The notes under the pieces are model-generated. The model searched no databases. It was not told the origin of the DNA and was given only the letters and a program-made list of their open reading frames with translations. From Cymbomonas tetramitiformis (taxonomy: Eukaryota; Chlorophyta; Pyramimonadophyceae; Pyramimonadales; Pyramimonadaceae), in NCBI GenBank assembly GCA_001247695.2, contig LGRX02035258.1, positions 62,001 to 126,000 of the forward strand: a stretch of 64,000 nt of DNA. Direction: 5' to 3'. The position numbers and the translations under genes are program-made. Below are positions 45,384 through 54,950 of the stretch, piece by piece (position 1 is the first letter of the stretch; every line of letters starts with the position of its first letter).

Positions 45384-46226
45384 ATGCACGAATGCAATCT
45401 TGTTGATGGACTCGGCGACAAACTATTACATTTAATCTCAAAAGAGGTTTTATCAAGACATCTCAATATCAAAAATAAATACTATTTCGTGGATGTGAAA
45501 TGGGGACGTTACGATACAAAACTATTTGATTTCAAATGTGATGTATCCAATGACTATTCAAACACCGAAAGATTGAATCCGGAATTCATGCATCTGTCAC
45601 CTTGCAATCAAAGCGAATATTTTGATAAAGATATATCAACAGATTTCTTACAAATCGCAGAGAATATCAAACCCTCGGTGATTATCGACAAAAATATACC
45701 CGATATGGATAATGTTTACGGAATTCATTTGAGAAAATCCGATAAAGTGATTTCGGATGACTTATACGATGAAAAGGTATGGAAACTTCAACAAAATCCC
45801 AAAAAGATTACGCATATACTTTATAGTAATTCAAAATCAGAATACAAAGCCATACTAGAAAAGATAAAAGAAGACGTGAAATACATTATCACAAATGAAG
45901 ACAATCCTAAATTCTTTTTATGCAGTGAAGACAACGTCGTAAAAGCGGACATGCGGAACTATATACACGATTTACAAGGACGTGTAATTGATGTTCATTA
46001 CGACCATTGTGATCTTGACGGATATTCTAGTGTGTTAGATTTGTTTTGTTTATCAAGATGCAAATGTATCCTACAAGGTACAAAATACTCCTCGTTTAGT
46101 ATTTCAGCAGCATTGAGCGAAAAGAGTGATCAATTATTTAAGCGACGTCAAAGAATCGTTGATTCATGTGTGGACACCTTGTTTAACAATCAACAACTCG
46201 ATACTGTCCGACGAAAATATGTATGA
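45384..46226 (+). CDS. Fucosyltransferase-like protein
   Basis: 280 residues. The N-terminus NLVDGLGDKLLHLI and the motif YGIHLRKSDKV near residue 115 (the HxR donor-binding block of GT11 and POFUT-like fucosyltransferases), then CILQGTKYSSFSISAAL near 230. A related protein is 51438-52244 (GIHCRLGDKY and ILQWTKYSSYSV). An in-frame ATG-TGA lies four codons upstream of the chosen start (45372-45377), so the natural start may have been lost or the base miscalled. It is 180 bases from the previous gene. Confidence 0.6.
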   Translation: MHECNLVDGLGDKLLHLISKEVLSRHLNIKNKYYFVDVKWGRYDTKLFDFKCDVSNDYSNTERLNPEFMHLSPCNQSEYFDKDISTDFLQIAENIKPSVIIDKNIPDMDNVYGIHLRKSDKVISDDLYDEKVWKLQQNPKKITHILYSNSKSEYKAILEKIKEDVKYIITNEDNPKFFLCSEDNVVKADMRNYIHDLQGRVIDVHYDHCDLDGYSSVLDLFCLSRCKCILQGTKYSSFSISAALSEKSDQLFKRRQRIVDSCVDTLFNNQQLDTVRRKYV

Positions 46227-46282
46227 CATTAATAAAACGAAATATGTTTGCGGAAAATATGATGATTTAGAAAACATAATTT

Positions 46283-47008
46283 CTATTCTCGAATTCTAAT
46301 GCGTCTTTTAAATGGACATTCTGCAAAGAGCACATTGTATTTTTTACACATGATACTGTATATCGATTGCTCCCAACGATTCTCTTTGAACGTTTCGAAA
46401 TTGGGATTAACACTTTGAACATCAGAACAAAATAAAGGATTGTTTTTACATATATCCCATAATTCTTCGTAAAATTTCATACTAAAATCTGTTTTTTTAA
46501 TAAATTGACACCCAGCATCCATCTGACACATTTCTACTATATCTTTGCAATCTCTGCAATCGAAATGATCAAAAATATCACCAGTTGTCCAGTATTCCTC
46601 TTTCAAAGAATTTCTGGGATAATCCCACATCGGAAACGACATAACTCCTTTATGATCATTTTCAAGGGTTTCAAATAAAGTCTGTACACGATCATAATGC
46701 GATTGTCTCGAAGATTTTATTTGAGATCCACTATCTAGATATACCAATATATCCCCGTGATCGAGTTTTTGTAATGTTTTGCAAATTACGTATGGTTTCC
46801 AGATATAATACCCACCACCTCTTCTACTATTAAAAACAAATTTGAAATCCTCATTCGAATCTATTAGTTGTTTCATTTCTATTTCATTTCGTATATCTTC
46901 AGTTTTCAAAATGAATTCGTCAAATATATTCAGTTGTTTTGCTTCATTAATAATTCGTTCTCTCGATTTTAGAAAATTCTTATCACCGTATGTCAAGAAA
47001 TATTTCAT
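46283..47008 (-). CDS. Glycosyltransferase-like protein with DILVYLDSG
   Basis: 241 residues. The centre GGGYYIWKPYVICKTLQKL, then DILVYLDSGSQI, is a known signature of transferases that act on sugars with a DxD-like site (YLDSG). Later blocks DAGCQFIKKTDFS and RWEQSIYSIM resemble acceptor-side helices. Clear GT-A type features without a recognised family number. It is convergent with 45384-46226. Confidence 0.6.
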   Translation of the reverse strand: MKYFLTYGDKNFLKSRERIINEAKQLNIFDEFILKTEDIRNEIEMKQLIDSNEDFKFVFNSRRGGGYYIWKPYVICKTLQKLDHGDILVYLDSGSQIKSSRQSHYDRVQTLFETLENDHKGVMSFPMWDYPRNSLKEEYWTTGDIFDHFDCRDCKDIVEMCQMDAGCQFIKKTDFSMKFYEELWDICKNNPLFCSDVQSVNPNFETFKENRWEQSIYSIMCKKYNVLFAECPFKRRIRIRE

Positions 47009-47118
47009 GATATTGTTATATAATTTATTATGTATCTAAATCAAACGTTTGCAATCCTTTACAATATTTTAAAGGATAATTGTACTGAAATATAATATGA
47101 AATTTCATCAAGCAAAAA

Positions 47119-47838
47119 TCATAATTTCATATAAACACGATTGTGACCAACCGCATATAAAAATTCCAACGTCGAATCATTATCTATACGATCTCGTATC
47201 GCACGAGCGACATCTAGATGGCCTAAAAAATTACCATGTGCATTTTCTAAAAACAGGGAAGCGTCATCTAAAACCAATATTCCATTTGATTTCAATAAAG
47301 GAATGTAATTTTTAAAATCTTGACAGACTTCATCATAATCGTGACTACCATCGATAAAAAGGATGTCATATGGGGATTTGGCTTTCGCTTGTTGGATAAC
47401 ATTATGATCTTGTGACATACCTTTTATGATGGTTGTATTATTGTACGTTACATTGCATGATTTGAATGTATTTACGATTTCTTTTTTATAATTACTATCC
47501 GCGTAAGTAGAATACTTATCTCCAATATTTGATAACGGAGTGATGCCAAATATGGACGCATGCTTTTTAAAATAGTCCGCTAAAATTTGAATGAGTGATA
47601 AGATCCTTCCTTTGTATACGCCTATCTCTAAAAAATAAAAATCGGATGGCATATGTTGAACGATCAAGAACCAATTCCAATGAAATGGAAGTTCGCCAAA
47701 TCCTGCGACAAGTTTAAAATAATGTTTTAAGAAATAATATTTGATCGTATTATTTTTGAATTCGTTGTAGATTTTTTTATATTTATCAACATCATTGGTT
47801 TTGTGATATTCTATGACGTCTTGAATCTTTTCAAACAT
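47119..47838 (-). CDS. Class I SAM-dependent methyltransferase
   Basis: 239 residues from the ATG at 47838; the longer frame runs into the divergent gene. Motif I FLEIGVYKGRILSLIQ (~residue 67), FGITPL at strand 2, LFIDGSHDYDEVCQDF with the DGSHDYD acidic site near 155, and ILVLDDASLF form the Methyltransf_24 pattern. Close relatives: 17163 and 27282 in this window. Substrate is likely a sugar. Confidence 0.75.
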   Translation of the reverse strand: MFEKIQDVIEYHKTNDVDKYKKIYNEFKNNTIKYYFLKHYFKLVAGFGELPFHWNWFLIVQHMPSDFYFLEIGVYKGRILSLIQILADYFKKHASIFGITPLSNIGDKYSTYADSNYKKEIVNTFKSCNVTYNNTTIIKGMSQDHNVIQQAKAKSPYDILFIDGSHDYDEVCQDFKNYIPLLKSNGILVLDDASLFLENAHGNFLGHLDVARAIRDRIDNDSTLEFLYAVGHNRVYMKL

Positions 47839-47879
47839 AATATTAAATCGATTTAAAATTTGGAAATGTAAACATATAC

Positions 47880-48767
47880 ATGTCAAGACAATTAGTGACT
47901 TGTTTCAAGAACAAGAGTCCCACATTTTTCACATTTCGAAAGTTTTACTTTGATTATTGGCATATAGACACAATCACGTATTGTATTGGATACACGTCGA
48001 AGGACAACTATGAATATATAAAAAATAATTACATATCTGAATTAGACAATCATAAAGCGGTTGGTAACCTCGCGGATAGCATTCAAAATGTGGAAGTATA
48101 CTATACGGATTCAGAAGTATTTTTGTTATACTTCACACCCGACAACGAATCCATCGCGTTAAGTCAATGGGACTCTATGAAAGGAACTTTGATGCGATAT
48201 TATTACAAGCATTTATACAAAGATACAACTTTCATAATCACGATCGATAATGATGAATTTTTGTATAAATCTGATATACGATCAATCAACGACACCCATC
48301 GTTTTCATTATCTAGAGATCTTACTTAATGACACTTTTGATATGAATGATGATCTTGAATGGTGCATTCAAAGTTGGAGCAATATAAAATATTTTATCCA
48401 AAAACGTAGGCAACAAGATTGTACATCTTGTAAAACATTCAACTTCAATTTTCATAACAACAAATATCGTATCGATCGGTCTCTGATGGCTTTCAAACAT
48501 TCCGGTAAAGATTTACTATTCGACGAAAGTTCTTGCAGATTTGTAAAAGATAAATCGATCGATTTACAAGCATCTTTAGAAACAGGTGTGTGTTTTCATT
48601 TTCTAGGATTTACCAAAAACCATTTGGTATCCAGTAAACAGAATCGATGGAGAAACGATTGGGGATCCTTTTTTGAACAAAACGACATATTACGATCGGC
48701 ATATGGATCGATCGTGTGTAATGTTTTGAAGGATCACATCGATCCAAAAGATTTTCTTAACGTATAA
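47880..48767 (+). CDS. Glycosyltransferase-like protein (GT92-like, tentative)
   Basis: 295 residues. Strand-helix alternation with FIITIDNDEFLYKSD near residue 122 (a DND variant of the DxD site), and later CFHFLGFTK, which corresponds to the His block in GT92/DUF23 proteins that transfer galactose. A cysteine pair C-x2-C (DCTSC) is near residue 185. No anchor. The divergent methyltransferase gene starts 41 bases upstream. Confidence 0.55.
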   Translation: MSRQLVTCFKNKSPTFFTFRKFYFDYWHIDTITYCIGYTSKDNYEYIKNNYISELDNHKAVGNLADSIQNVEVYYTDSEVFLLYFTPDNESIALSQWDSMKGTLMRYYYKHLYKDTTFIITIDNDEFLYKSDIRSINDTHRFHYLEILLNDTFDMNDDLEWCIQSWSNIKYFIQKRRQQDCTSCKTFNFNFHNNKYRIDRSLMAFKHSGKDLLFDESSCRFVKDKSIDLQASLETGVCFHFLGFTKNHLVSSKQNRWRNDWGSFFEQNDILRSAYGSIVCNVLKDHIDPKDFLNV

Positions 48768-48773
48768 TATACA

Positions 48774-48953
48774 ATGAATCTTCCCAAAACCTTCGATAAT
48801 GCATTAATCCGAGTTTTCATGTGGAACCTATTAATCAGCATAATCGCATACGTTATTTTCGACGTAAACAATCCACAAATAATCCCAGCGATGATCCTAT
48901 GTTCTTTGATGATTTACAGTTATTTTAATTTGTACGCGTGCAAGTGTAAATAA
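48774..48953 (+). CDS. Small membrane protein
   Basis: 59 residues starting at an ATG 6 bases after the preceding stop and ending 1 base before the convergent asparagine synthetase end. Two hydrophobic segments (FMWNLLISIIAYVIF and IIPAMILCSLMIYSYF) are separated by a short loop with an NNP turn, and the protein ends CKCK. It is too short for most gene callers. No family recognised. Confidence 0.45.
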   Translation: MNLPKTFDNALIRVFMWNLLISIIAYVIFDVNNPQIIPAMILCSLMIYSYFNLYACKCK

Positions 48954-48954
48954 A

Positions 48955-49701
48955 TCATTCTTTGAAAAGTGACTTTATCTGTCTGGCACTAGGATCGTCC
49001 GATTCGGTCCACTTGGGCATCCACATATAATCGATATGCTTTAGTTCTATGAACCATTTATCATACACCATTTTATAATGATTCACTTCATCTTTTAGAT
49101 TGTCTTTTAAATAATCGATCCAAGAATATCCGACGCCGTCGCTCATTCCATTCTTTTGTCTGTTGTAAATGGATTGTGGAAGATATTCTTCGAATGCTTC
49201 TCTGAGAATGTATTTTTCGATACCATGATAGGATGGCATTTTGATTTCGGGTACTATATCATTGGTTATGTATTCGACAAATGCTTTGTCAAAAAATGGA
49301 ACACGGAGCTCCAACCCATGAGCAGCCGTGCAACGATCCGCTCGGAGAGCATCATACTTGTGAACATCCTTTATAAGTCTGATGGTTTCGTCATGAAATT
49401 CTTGTGTGGACGGTGCGTTGTGAAAATAGATGTATCCTCCAAAAAGTTCGTCGGCACCTTCTCCGGAGAACATCACCTTGATCGATGGAAAGTTTTCTTT
49501 GATGTGTTTTGAAAGGAGATACATAGGCACGGATGCTCGGATGGTGGTGATATCAAATGATTCTAAATGCCATATGACATCATCTAATGACTTCATTCCA
49601 TCTTCCAATGAGAATTCAAACACGTGATGTTCGGAATCCAAAAACTTGGCCATCTCTTCGGCAGCGATCAAATCGGGAGAGCTGAATCCTTTGGTGCCCA
49701 C
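48955..49701 (-). CDS. asnB: Asparagine synthetase, C-terminal part of a frameshifted gene
   Basis: 248 residues by an internal start. The reading frame actually continues upstream to the A9 run at 49716. It covers most of the synthetase domain (MFSGEGADELFGGY near residue 80, then ELRVPFFDKAFVEY and NRQKNGMSDGVGYSW), which uses ATP to activate aspartate. The PPi-loop SGGLDSS lies in the other half. The complete gene would span 48955-50455. As it stands, the two parts cannot form one chain without frameshifting or slippage. Confidence 0.85.
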   Translation of the reverse strand: MGTKGFSSPDLIAAEEMAKFLDSEHHVFEFSLEDGMKSLDDVIWHLESFDITTIRASVPMYLLSKHIKENFPSIKVMFSGEGADELFGGYIYFHNAPSTQEFHDETIRLIKDVHKYDALRADRCTAAHGLELRVPFFDKAFVEYITNDIVPEIKMPSYHGIEKYILREAFEEYLPQSIYNRQKNGMSDGVGYSWIDYLKDNLKDEVNHYKMVYDKWFIELKHIDYMWMPKWTESDDPSARQIKSLFKE

Positions 49702-50455
49702 CGAAAAGGTTTTTATTTTTTTTTGGATGTACCAACTTGGCCGCTACGGATGCGATGATCGATGAATCGAGTCCACCGGATAGAAAGAACCCGTAATCGA
49801 CGTCCGACGGTAGTCTTTTTGATACCGATTGAATTAAAAGGTTGTACAAATTTGTGGAATTTGAAAAGCTTGGTTCCATCTTCAGATAAGGTTTCAAAGA
49901 CAACGGGTTGTATTTTTGAAAGCCGTTCTTCGAATCCCAAGTGTGACCTGGTGGAAACTGTTTGATGGTTGTGGAATTGTCTATCAACGCTTTGGCTTCC
50001 GATGCAAAGTTATACACATTCGGATCTGCTTTGGACTTTCCATAGAATAATGGACGGATACCGATCGGGTCGCGAGCGACGATATCGACTTGCGGACTTG
50101 TGTAAGCAAATGCGAACACACCGTCTAATAGTTTGCAAATGATATCGGGCGAATTATTCTTGTGATTCAACATGTGATAAACGACTTCGCAATCGGAATC
50201 ACCTTTCGTCATTGTGACGGAGTGGTCTTGTAACAGCTGTTTATGGTTGTATATTTCACCGTTACACATGAATGCGGTGTTCGATTGAGTTTGAAAAAAG
50301 GGTTGACTTCCGTTAGAGGATAGATCGTTGATACTGAGACGATCGAAAATAAGTTTTCGGGAGTTCATGAATACGACTTGTTGGTCATCTGGCCCTCTAT
50401 GATTAAGAGATTTTACATTAAGGTCATTGATGTTTATAAATGTTATACCACACAT
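49616..50455 (-). CDS. asnB: Asparagine synthetase, N-terminal part of a frameshifted gene
   Basis: 279 residues, of which the last ~35 lie beyond the frame change and are unrelated to the family. MCGI places the catalytic Cys at position 2 of the glutaminase domain. RLSINDLSSNGSQPF and CNGEIYNHKQL are the glutamine-binding loops. The synthetase domain begins with the PPi-loop FFLSGGLDSSIIAS. It then reaches the A9 run and leaves the frame. Glutamine-dependent asparagine synthetase occurs in other giant viruses. Its relation to the glycan genes is not obvious. Confidence 0.85.
   Translation of the reverse strand: MCGITFININDLNVKSLNHRGPDDQQVVFMNSRKLIFDRLSINDLSSNGSQPFFQTQSNTAFMCNGEIYNHKQLLQDHSVTMTKGDSDCEVVYHMLNHKNNSPDIICKLLDGVFAFAYTSPQVDIVARDPIGIRPLFYGKSKADPNVYNFASEAKALIDNSTTIKQFPPGHTWDSKNGFQKYNPLSLKPYLKMEPSFSNSTNLYNLLIQSVSKRLPSDVDYGFFLSGGLDSSIIASVAAKLVHPKKNKNLFGGHQRIQLSRFDRCRRDGQVFGFRTSRV
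49716..49724 (-). other. A9 run at the asparagine synthetase frame change
   Basis: On the coding strand nine A residues precede T-AAAAA. Removing one A joins both frames exactly (the PKK of one half runs into the IKTFSVGTKG of the other). The run is a classic site for sequencing error, polymerase slippage or programmed frameshifting. Confidence 0.8.
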
Positions 50456-50495
50456 ACACGTTTAATACGATGTAGTTTTAAATGCATTTTAAATA

Positions 50496-51443
50496 ATGAT
50501 TTTTCTATCATTAGGTCAAAATAGGAATCCTGAATTCTTTAAAAAACAGATCGCAGACTTATTGATAAATGACAAAATAGAAGCAATAGTAATAGTAACT
50601 TGGACTTCTGAAAATATTGAAATTCCAGATTATAAAAGCATACATGTTCATAAACTTGAAAGACCGATCGAGTTATACGCAAAACATAAAGAACGATGTA
50701 GTGGATACATAGATGAATGGTTTTGTACGACAGTATTTTATCAGCACTATCTATATAGATATGGTATTGAATATATCAATAAAACATTCGGAAAGGATTG
50801 TTTTATATTGAAATCAAGATTAGATGTATACATATCAACAGAACAAATAGATATTATATATAACTCGGACTATAAAGTAAATTCGAATATACAGACGGAT
50901 ATCAAATATAAAGCATGGATATTAGATACACATCTAACATGTGTGTATTGGTTAAATGATATAATCTTTTATTCGCATTTTGATACGATGAATCAAATAA
51001 TGACTTTTGATAGAGGTCTTCATAAAATATTAGATGGACATAAAGCTTTTTTCTGGAAACATCTTACTACTTACAAAATATATGAAAAGAATGATCCATC
51101 ACAGTACGACAGACTACGAAAATATCCAATACCAAAATCTTATAGAAATGCGGACACGAAAGAAGACATCGATACATTAGAAGCTTTGAGAAAATATTAT
51201 CACATGATAACGGAATGTTTCGTAATGAAAACAATATCAAATGGCGTTTTGTTTCGTAATAATGGTTGTGCATTTGGAGACAATACGTTCGATCCATTTT
51301 GGAATTTACACAAGATCAAGTCACGAAATAAGATCGATTTATATAAGATAAGTTGTAAACATTTCAGATTCAATCTAAAAACAACGTCAGATATGAGTCT
51401 CTTTAAAGATATATATCAAACATACTTTGACAACACGTTATAA
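50496..51443 (+). CDS. Glycosyltransferase-like protein
   Basis: 315 residues. The start MIFLSLGQNRNPEFFKKQI resembles the GQFR-type transferase at 29581. The middle has FILKSRLDVYIS near residue 105 (LD in a DxD-like place) and IFYSHFDTM. It ends with the common NGCAFGDNTFDPFWNLH region. No family number can be assigned. It ends 6 bases inside the convergent 51438 gene. Confidence 0.5.
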   Translation: MIFLSLGQNRNPEFFKKQIADLLINDKIEAIVIVTWTSENIEIPDYKSIHVHKLERPIELYAKHKERCSGYIDEWFCTTVFYQHYLYRYGIEYINKTFGKDCFILKSRLDVYISTEQIDIIYNSDYKVNSNIQTDIKYKAWILDTHLTCVYWLNDIIFYSHFDTMNQIMTFDRGLHKILDGHKAFFWKHLTTYKIYEKNDPSQYDRLRKYPIPKSYRNADTKEDIDTLEALRKYYHMITECFVMKTISNGVLFRNNGCAFGDNTFDPFWNLHKIKSRNKIDLYKISCKHFRFNLKTTSDMSLFKDIYQTYFDNTL

Positions 51444-52244
51444 CAATTTTGAATTCAAATATGGCATCCACTCTTTGAAATGATTCGGATCTTTGTTGTA
51501 CACATTGATAATCGGAACATCGTTCAATAAAGATGCACACACAGAGTAACTTGAATACTTTGTCCACTGAAGGATTTGTGTACATTTCGAAAGACAAACC
51601 ATATCAGTCATGATCGCCGCCCCTGGATCTGTGTTGTTCTCTGGAGCGACTATAGGAATCTTATTACATTGTTTAATAAACTCCATCAATTTATTTTTAT
51701 ATTTTGGTTTGTCACATGCGATGAAGAAATACACATCGGAACTTTGTTCAATGAGTTTCATACAACGTTTTTCAATATATTCAAACTCTTCACCGGTCAT
51801 CACGGTAGGTTTCAAAGGACCCTTCTTCAATTTTTTATATTTGTCACCAAGTCTGCAATGAATTCCAACACATCTGTCGATGTTTTCTGGAATGTTTACA
51901 TTTATACGATCATTGAATATGGTACTTTTGATTACCCGCGAATACAAATTCATCACTTTTTGGGTATCGAAGTCAGCGATTATTCCCGGGTGGTTATTAC
52001 CCGATCCATGCGATTTTAATGTGACATCAATCATGTCTTCTTTGATTTCTTTGATAAAAGTGCATCCGGGTACCGTAATGTAATCACTGATGTCATACAG
52101 ACAATGAGGTTCATCTATTTTCCATAGAAAATACACATCGTTTTTATCATTATGAAGTCGCACGTATGTCAATGAGATGTACAAATCTAAAAGACGATCC
52201 GCCAAACCGGAATGTGCTTGCTGCAATGATAAGTATGTCGTCAT
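51438..52244 (-). CDS. Fucosyltransferase-like protein
   Basis: 268 residues. TYLSLQQAHSGLADRLLDLYIS near the N-terminus is a donor-binding loop. CVGIHCRLGDKYKKLK near residue 126 holds the H-x-R block of GT11/POFUT-type enzymes, and ILQWTKYSSYSVCASL near 228 is the matching C-terminal block. It is a paralogue of 45384-46226, and this copy has a complete N-terminus. Fucose transfer is inferred from the motif only. Confidence 0.6.
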   Translation of the reverse strand: MTTYLSLQQAHSGLADRLLDLYISLTYVRLHNDKNDVYFLWKIDEPHCLYDISDYITVPGCTFIKEIKEDMIDVTLKSHGSGNNHPGIIADFDTQKVMNLYSRVIKSTIFNDRINVNIPENIDRCVGIHCRLGDKYKKLKKGPLKPTVMTGEEFEYIEKRCMKLIEQSSDVYFFIACDKPKYKNKLMEFIKQCNKIPIVAPENNTDPGAAIMTDMVCLSKCTQILQWTKYSSYSVCASLLNDVPIINVYNKDPNHFKEWMPYLNSKLL

Positions 52245-52258
52245 ACCTAAGTATATTG

Positions 52259-52930
52259 TTAGACATCAGTTATTTTTCTTAAAATAAATACGCACATTCC
52301 ATTGTGCCAGTCACTCTCTACACCTAGTATATTTTTAGTTGTGTATATTTCTTTTTTATGTTCAATATTTAGCGATAATTGTATGATAGCTTTGTATGTA
52401 CCGTCTCTTACTTCTTTATCATTCCAATCGTCGACTATGTATATGAAAATATCATCCAAACAATCAATGTAATGAGTTAACGCTTTGCAGTGTGATTGTT
52501 CCGAGTGATCCGCATCATACATGTACATATTGAATCGATCTAATTTAGAAACATCAATATTCCAACAATCGTTATCAATAAACGTTGCATTATTATCTCC
52601 TTTATACATATCAAAATTATGTATAAATTTATTCTTCTTACCGCCAAATCCATTTCCTCTATTGAATTGAGACCAATTATCAATAGCTAGAGCATTTTGC
52701 ATTTTATTTTTATATAGAGCTGAACAAAATGAACTACCTTTCCAAACACCAATTTCGAGATATCTCGTATCCTCAAGACTTGTTATGTTATTGTAAAAAT
52801 GTCGCGTCTTTTGACCAGTCATACCATCTAATGTCAACAATCGCACATCATCGATCTTTGATATTCCTTTTTCTGCATTTTCATAACATTTATCAATATG
52901 ATCAATATATGTTTCGCATGTAGATTTCAT
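52259..52930 (-). CDS. Class I SAM-dependent methyltransferase
   Basis: 223 residues. YLEIGVWKGSSFCSALY (motif I, ~residue 58), AIDNWSQFN, MYMYDADHSEQSHCKAL and IYIVDDWNDKEVRDG follow the same order as the C-terminal part of the 35742-37265 fusion protein, so the two share an origin. The acidic D-A-D-H block is the usual catalytic or metal site. It probably modifies a sugar hydroxyl. Confidence 0.75.
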   Translation of the reverse strand: MKSTCETYIDHIDKCYENAEKGISKIDDVRLLTLDGMTGQKTRHFYNNITSLEDTRYLEIGVWKGSSFCSALYKNKMQNALAIDNWSQFNRGNGFGGKKNKFIHNFDMYKGDNNATFIDNDCWNIDVSKLDRFNMYMYDADHSEQSHCKALTHYIDCLDDIFIYIVDDWNDKEVRDGTYKAIIQLSLNIEHKKEIYTTKNILGVESDWHNGMCVFILRKITDV

Positions 52931-52947
52931 ATAGTCTTCAATATAGT

Positions 52948-53799
52948 TTACCTTTGTGAATAATACGCACGTTCTAGTAACAACGTGAATGCATCCCTTT
53001 TACGATCTTCGGCGTCTCTAAAATCGGCGAAGGTGAACTTTGGACTGAAACGGTACTCATTTTCTAATTTGATAATGTCATCCGGGTAATGCATAAAACA
53101 ATCTGCATATTCGCCGGTGTATTTTACCTTGTATTCAAAATTTAAAAAGACACCGGGACGGTTCGTCGTTCCTGATTGTTCATTCGGTCGCATGATAATG
53201 AAATGATTTTTCAAAAACCGACCTACATGAAATCCTTTGTTTTCAAAAAAGAAACAGAGCATCTTTTCAATGTGACTTTTCAAAATCCGTGTTTCGTATA
53301 TGAACTCGATGATAGACAAACTCTCAACGATGTTTGATTTATGTACGATCATGAAGCGATCACAAAGTCCTCTAAAGTTTTGTCCAATAGGAATTGAGAT
53401 TTGATTTTGTACAAATGGAAAGTTTGAATTGATGTAAACGTTATCGGATCTCGTGACGATGTAATAATCATAATGTAATAAATCGTTTTTGATAAGATCT
53501 TCTTTCAGTCTCCATCTGTAGTATATCATATTAGCATGATTCCATACGGTTCTCTGGAGGTTTTTATGACTCCATTTTGTATTCATAGCGGAATCGAATG
53601 CAACTTCCATAGAGTTTTGATGTGGATGTTCGAAGACGTATTTAGCTAATTCAGTCATCGGGTGATTCTTATTGACGTCTTGATGTGTAACGCACAATAA
53701 CAAATCGGCTTCGTACGGCTTCAAAATGTATTTATTGAGTGTTTCCGAAGGAATGTGTCCACCTCGAAGAGTCCCTATGATGCAAACAAGCAGTTTCAT
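52948..53799 (-). CDS. Glycosyltransferase-like protein
   Basis: 283 residues. The start KLLVCIIGTLRGGHIPSETL and the middle YYIVTRSDNVYINS (RSD at about residue 119 in a DxD-like place) with the later CFFFENKGFH pattern suggest a GT-A type transferase of the same group as 29581-30372. Decayed copies of two pieces of this gene are found near 54857-54948. It is preceded by a decayed gene end at 53806-53857. Confidence 0.55.
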   Translation of the reverse strand: MKLLVCIIGTLRGGHIPSETLNKYILKPYEADLLLCVTHQDVNKNHPMTELAKYVFEHPHQNSMEVAFDSAMNTKWSHKNLQRTVWNHANMIYYRWRLKEDLIKNDLLHYDYYIVTRSDNVYINSNFPFVQNQISIPIGQNFRGLCDRFMIVHKSNIVESLSIIEFIYETRILKSHIEKMLCFFFENKGFHVGRFLKNHFIIMRPNEQSGTTNRPGVFLNFEYKVKYTGEYADCFMHYPDDIIKLENEYRFSPKFTFADFRDAEDRKRDAFTLLLERAYYSQR

Positions 53800-53805
53800 T
53801 AAATA

Positions 53806-53857
53806 CTATCAATATATGAATTATGGATTCCGTACCAACATGTTTTTGTAAATTTCA
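53806..53857 (-). pseudogene. Decayed C-terminus of a gene like 54927-55559
   Basis: On the minus strand this stretch (53813-53850) resembles the last codons and stop of the glycosyltransferase gene at 54927: the same NP-x-FIY ending and the same ATATATTxATAG context. It no longer has an upstream open frame. It marks an earlier copy of the 54927 gene displaced by 53858-54706. Confidence 0.5.
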
Positions 53858-54706
53858 TTATTGATAAGTACTCTTTATTAATTCTTTGTTTTTTATATCA
53901 TAATGATCTATCAAATTAATATAATTATTTGATTTACCGGTTGCTCTGATTTTTAAATAATACATATTACTATCTTTATTTTTTATATTATGTGCATTTA
54001 CAATAGCCTTTAGAAATTGTTCGGCATTATTATTGTTATTTTTTGAACACCAATTTGGAAAATCATTATATCTTGTACATATCTTGTATAATATATTTGA
54101 AGGTGCTATATAAAATCCATTCGCGATTCCTCCCCACTTATTAAAATTTGTAGTATATACACAATTTGATATATAACTATCTTTTATTTCATCTATATTT
54201 ATTGGTTTTAAAATCAATGAATCGGAGGAAACCATCACACAAATATCATATTTTTTTATTGGAAACCTTTTTATACACTCTAATTCACTATATAAACTTC
54301 TCATAAAATTTAAATTCATATTCGTATCCTTGTAATGTGTACATGTAATATCATTATATAAATTTAAATCTTCTTGAAATTCTGTTTCGATTTTATCACA
54401 TTTTAACAAATTTACATCATTATTATCTATATTTATATCAGATTCTTCTATCCTTGATGAATTAATTTTATTGTCCTTACTCAATAATGAATAGTGATAA
54501 ACATCTACTTCAAGCTTATTATGTGTGTTTAGTTTTTTTATAATATTCTCTTGTATGCTTTTATATGTATATTTAAAACTCCTTGGTGCATATCCGTGTA
54601 TAATTACAGCTATCTTATATTTTTTATTTTGATATAATTTTGAATATATCGATTCCTTACTATAAATTAATAATAATATAATTAGAAGTATAAATATTCG
54701 ATTCAT
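53858..54706 (-). CDS. Membrane-anchored glycosyltransferase-like protein, AT-rich
   Basis: 282 residues, visibly more AT-rich than its neighbours and with many Asn codons. The N-terminus IFILLIILLLIY is a signal anchor, the clearest one among the transferases of this island. YKIAVIIHGYAPRSFKYTY follows as the first strand and helix. The centre YDICVMVSSDSLILKP near residue 160 has an SSD in the DxD place. This suggests an insertion from elsewhere. Family number unknown. Confidence 0.5.
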   Translation of the reverse strand: MNRIFILLIILLLIYSKESIYSKLYQNKKYKIAVIIHGYAPRSFKYTYKSIQENIIKKLNTHNKLEVDVYHYSLLSKDNKINSSRIEESDINIDNNDVNLLKCDKIETEFQEDLNLYNDITCTHYKDTNMNLNFMRSLYSELECIKRFPIKKYDICVMVSSDSLILKPINIDEIKDSYISNCVYTTNFNKWGGIANGFYIAPSNILYKICTRYNDFPNWCSKNNNNNAEQFLKAIVNAHNIKNKDSNMYYLKIRATGKSNNYINLIDHYDIKNKELIKSTYQ

Positions 54707-54774
54707 ACTTTTCGTTTATTATCCAAAATAAAATATAATTCATTTTTACTATTTAGTATTTTTTAATATGCACG

Positions 54775-54950
54775 AATCTGCTTGATTTTTGATACTTTGA
54801 ATAGTTCTTATCAAAAGACAAACGGTTTATAGAAGCGACTACGAATGTTGCATATATATTAGCATGATTCCATACGGTTCCTCTGAGGGTCCCTACGATG
54901 CAACCAAGCAATTTCATTAAATACTATTAATATATGAATTCTGGATTCAG
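54775..54950. pseudogene. Chimeric remnants of two neighbouring glycosyltransferase genes
   Basis: 54778-54856 resembles 55484-55562, the start of the 54927 gene. 54857-54882 resembles 53526-53552 and 54883-54948 resembles 53767-53830, both from the 52948 gene and its flank. The middle ~215 bases of the latter are missing. The pieces have many substitutions and no open frame, so they are old duplicates with an internal deletion. Confidence 0.65.
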
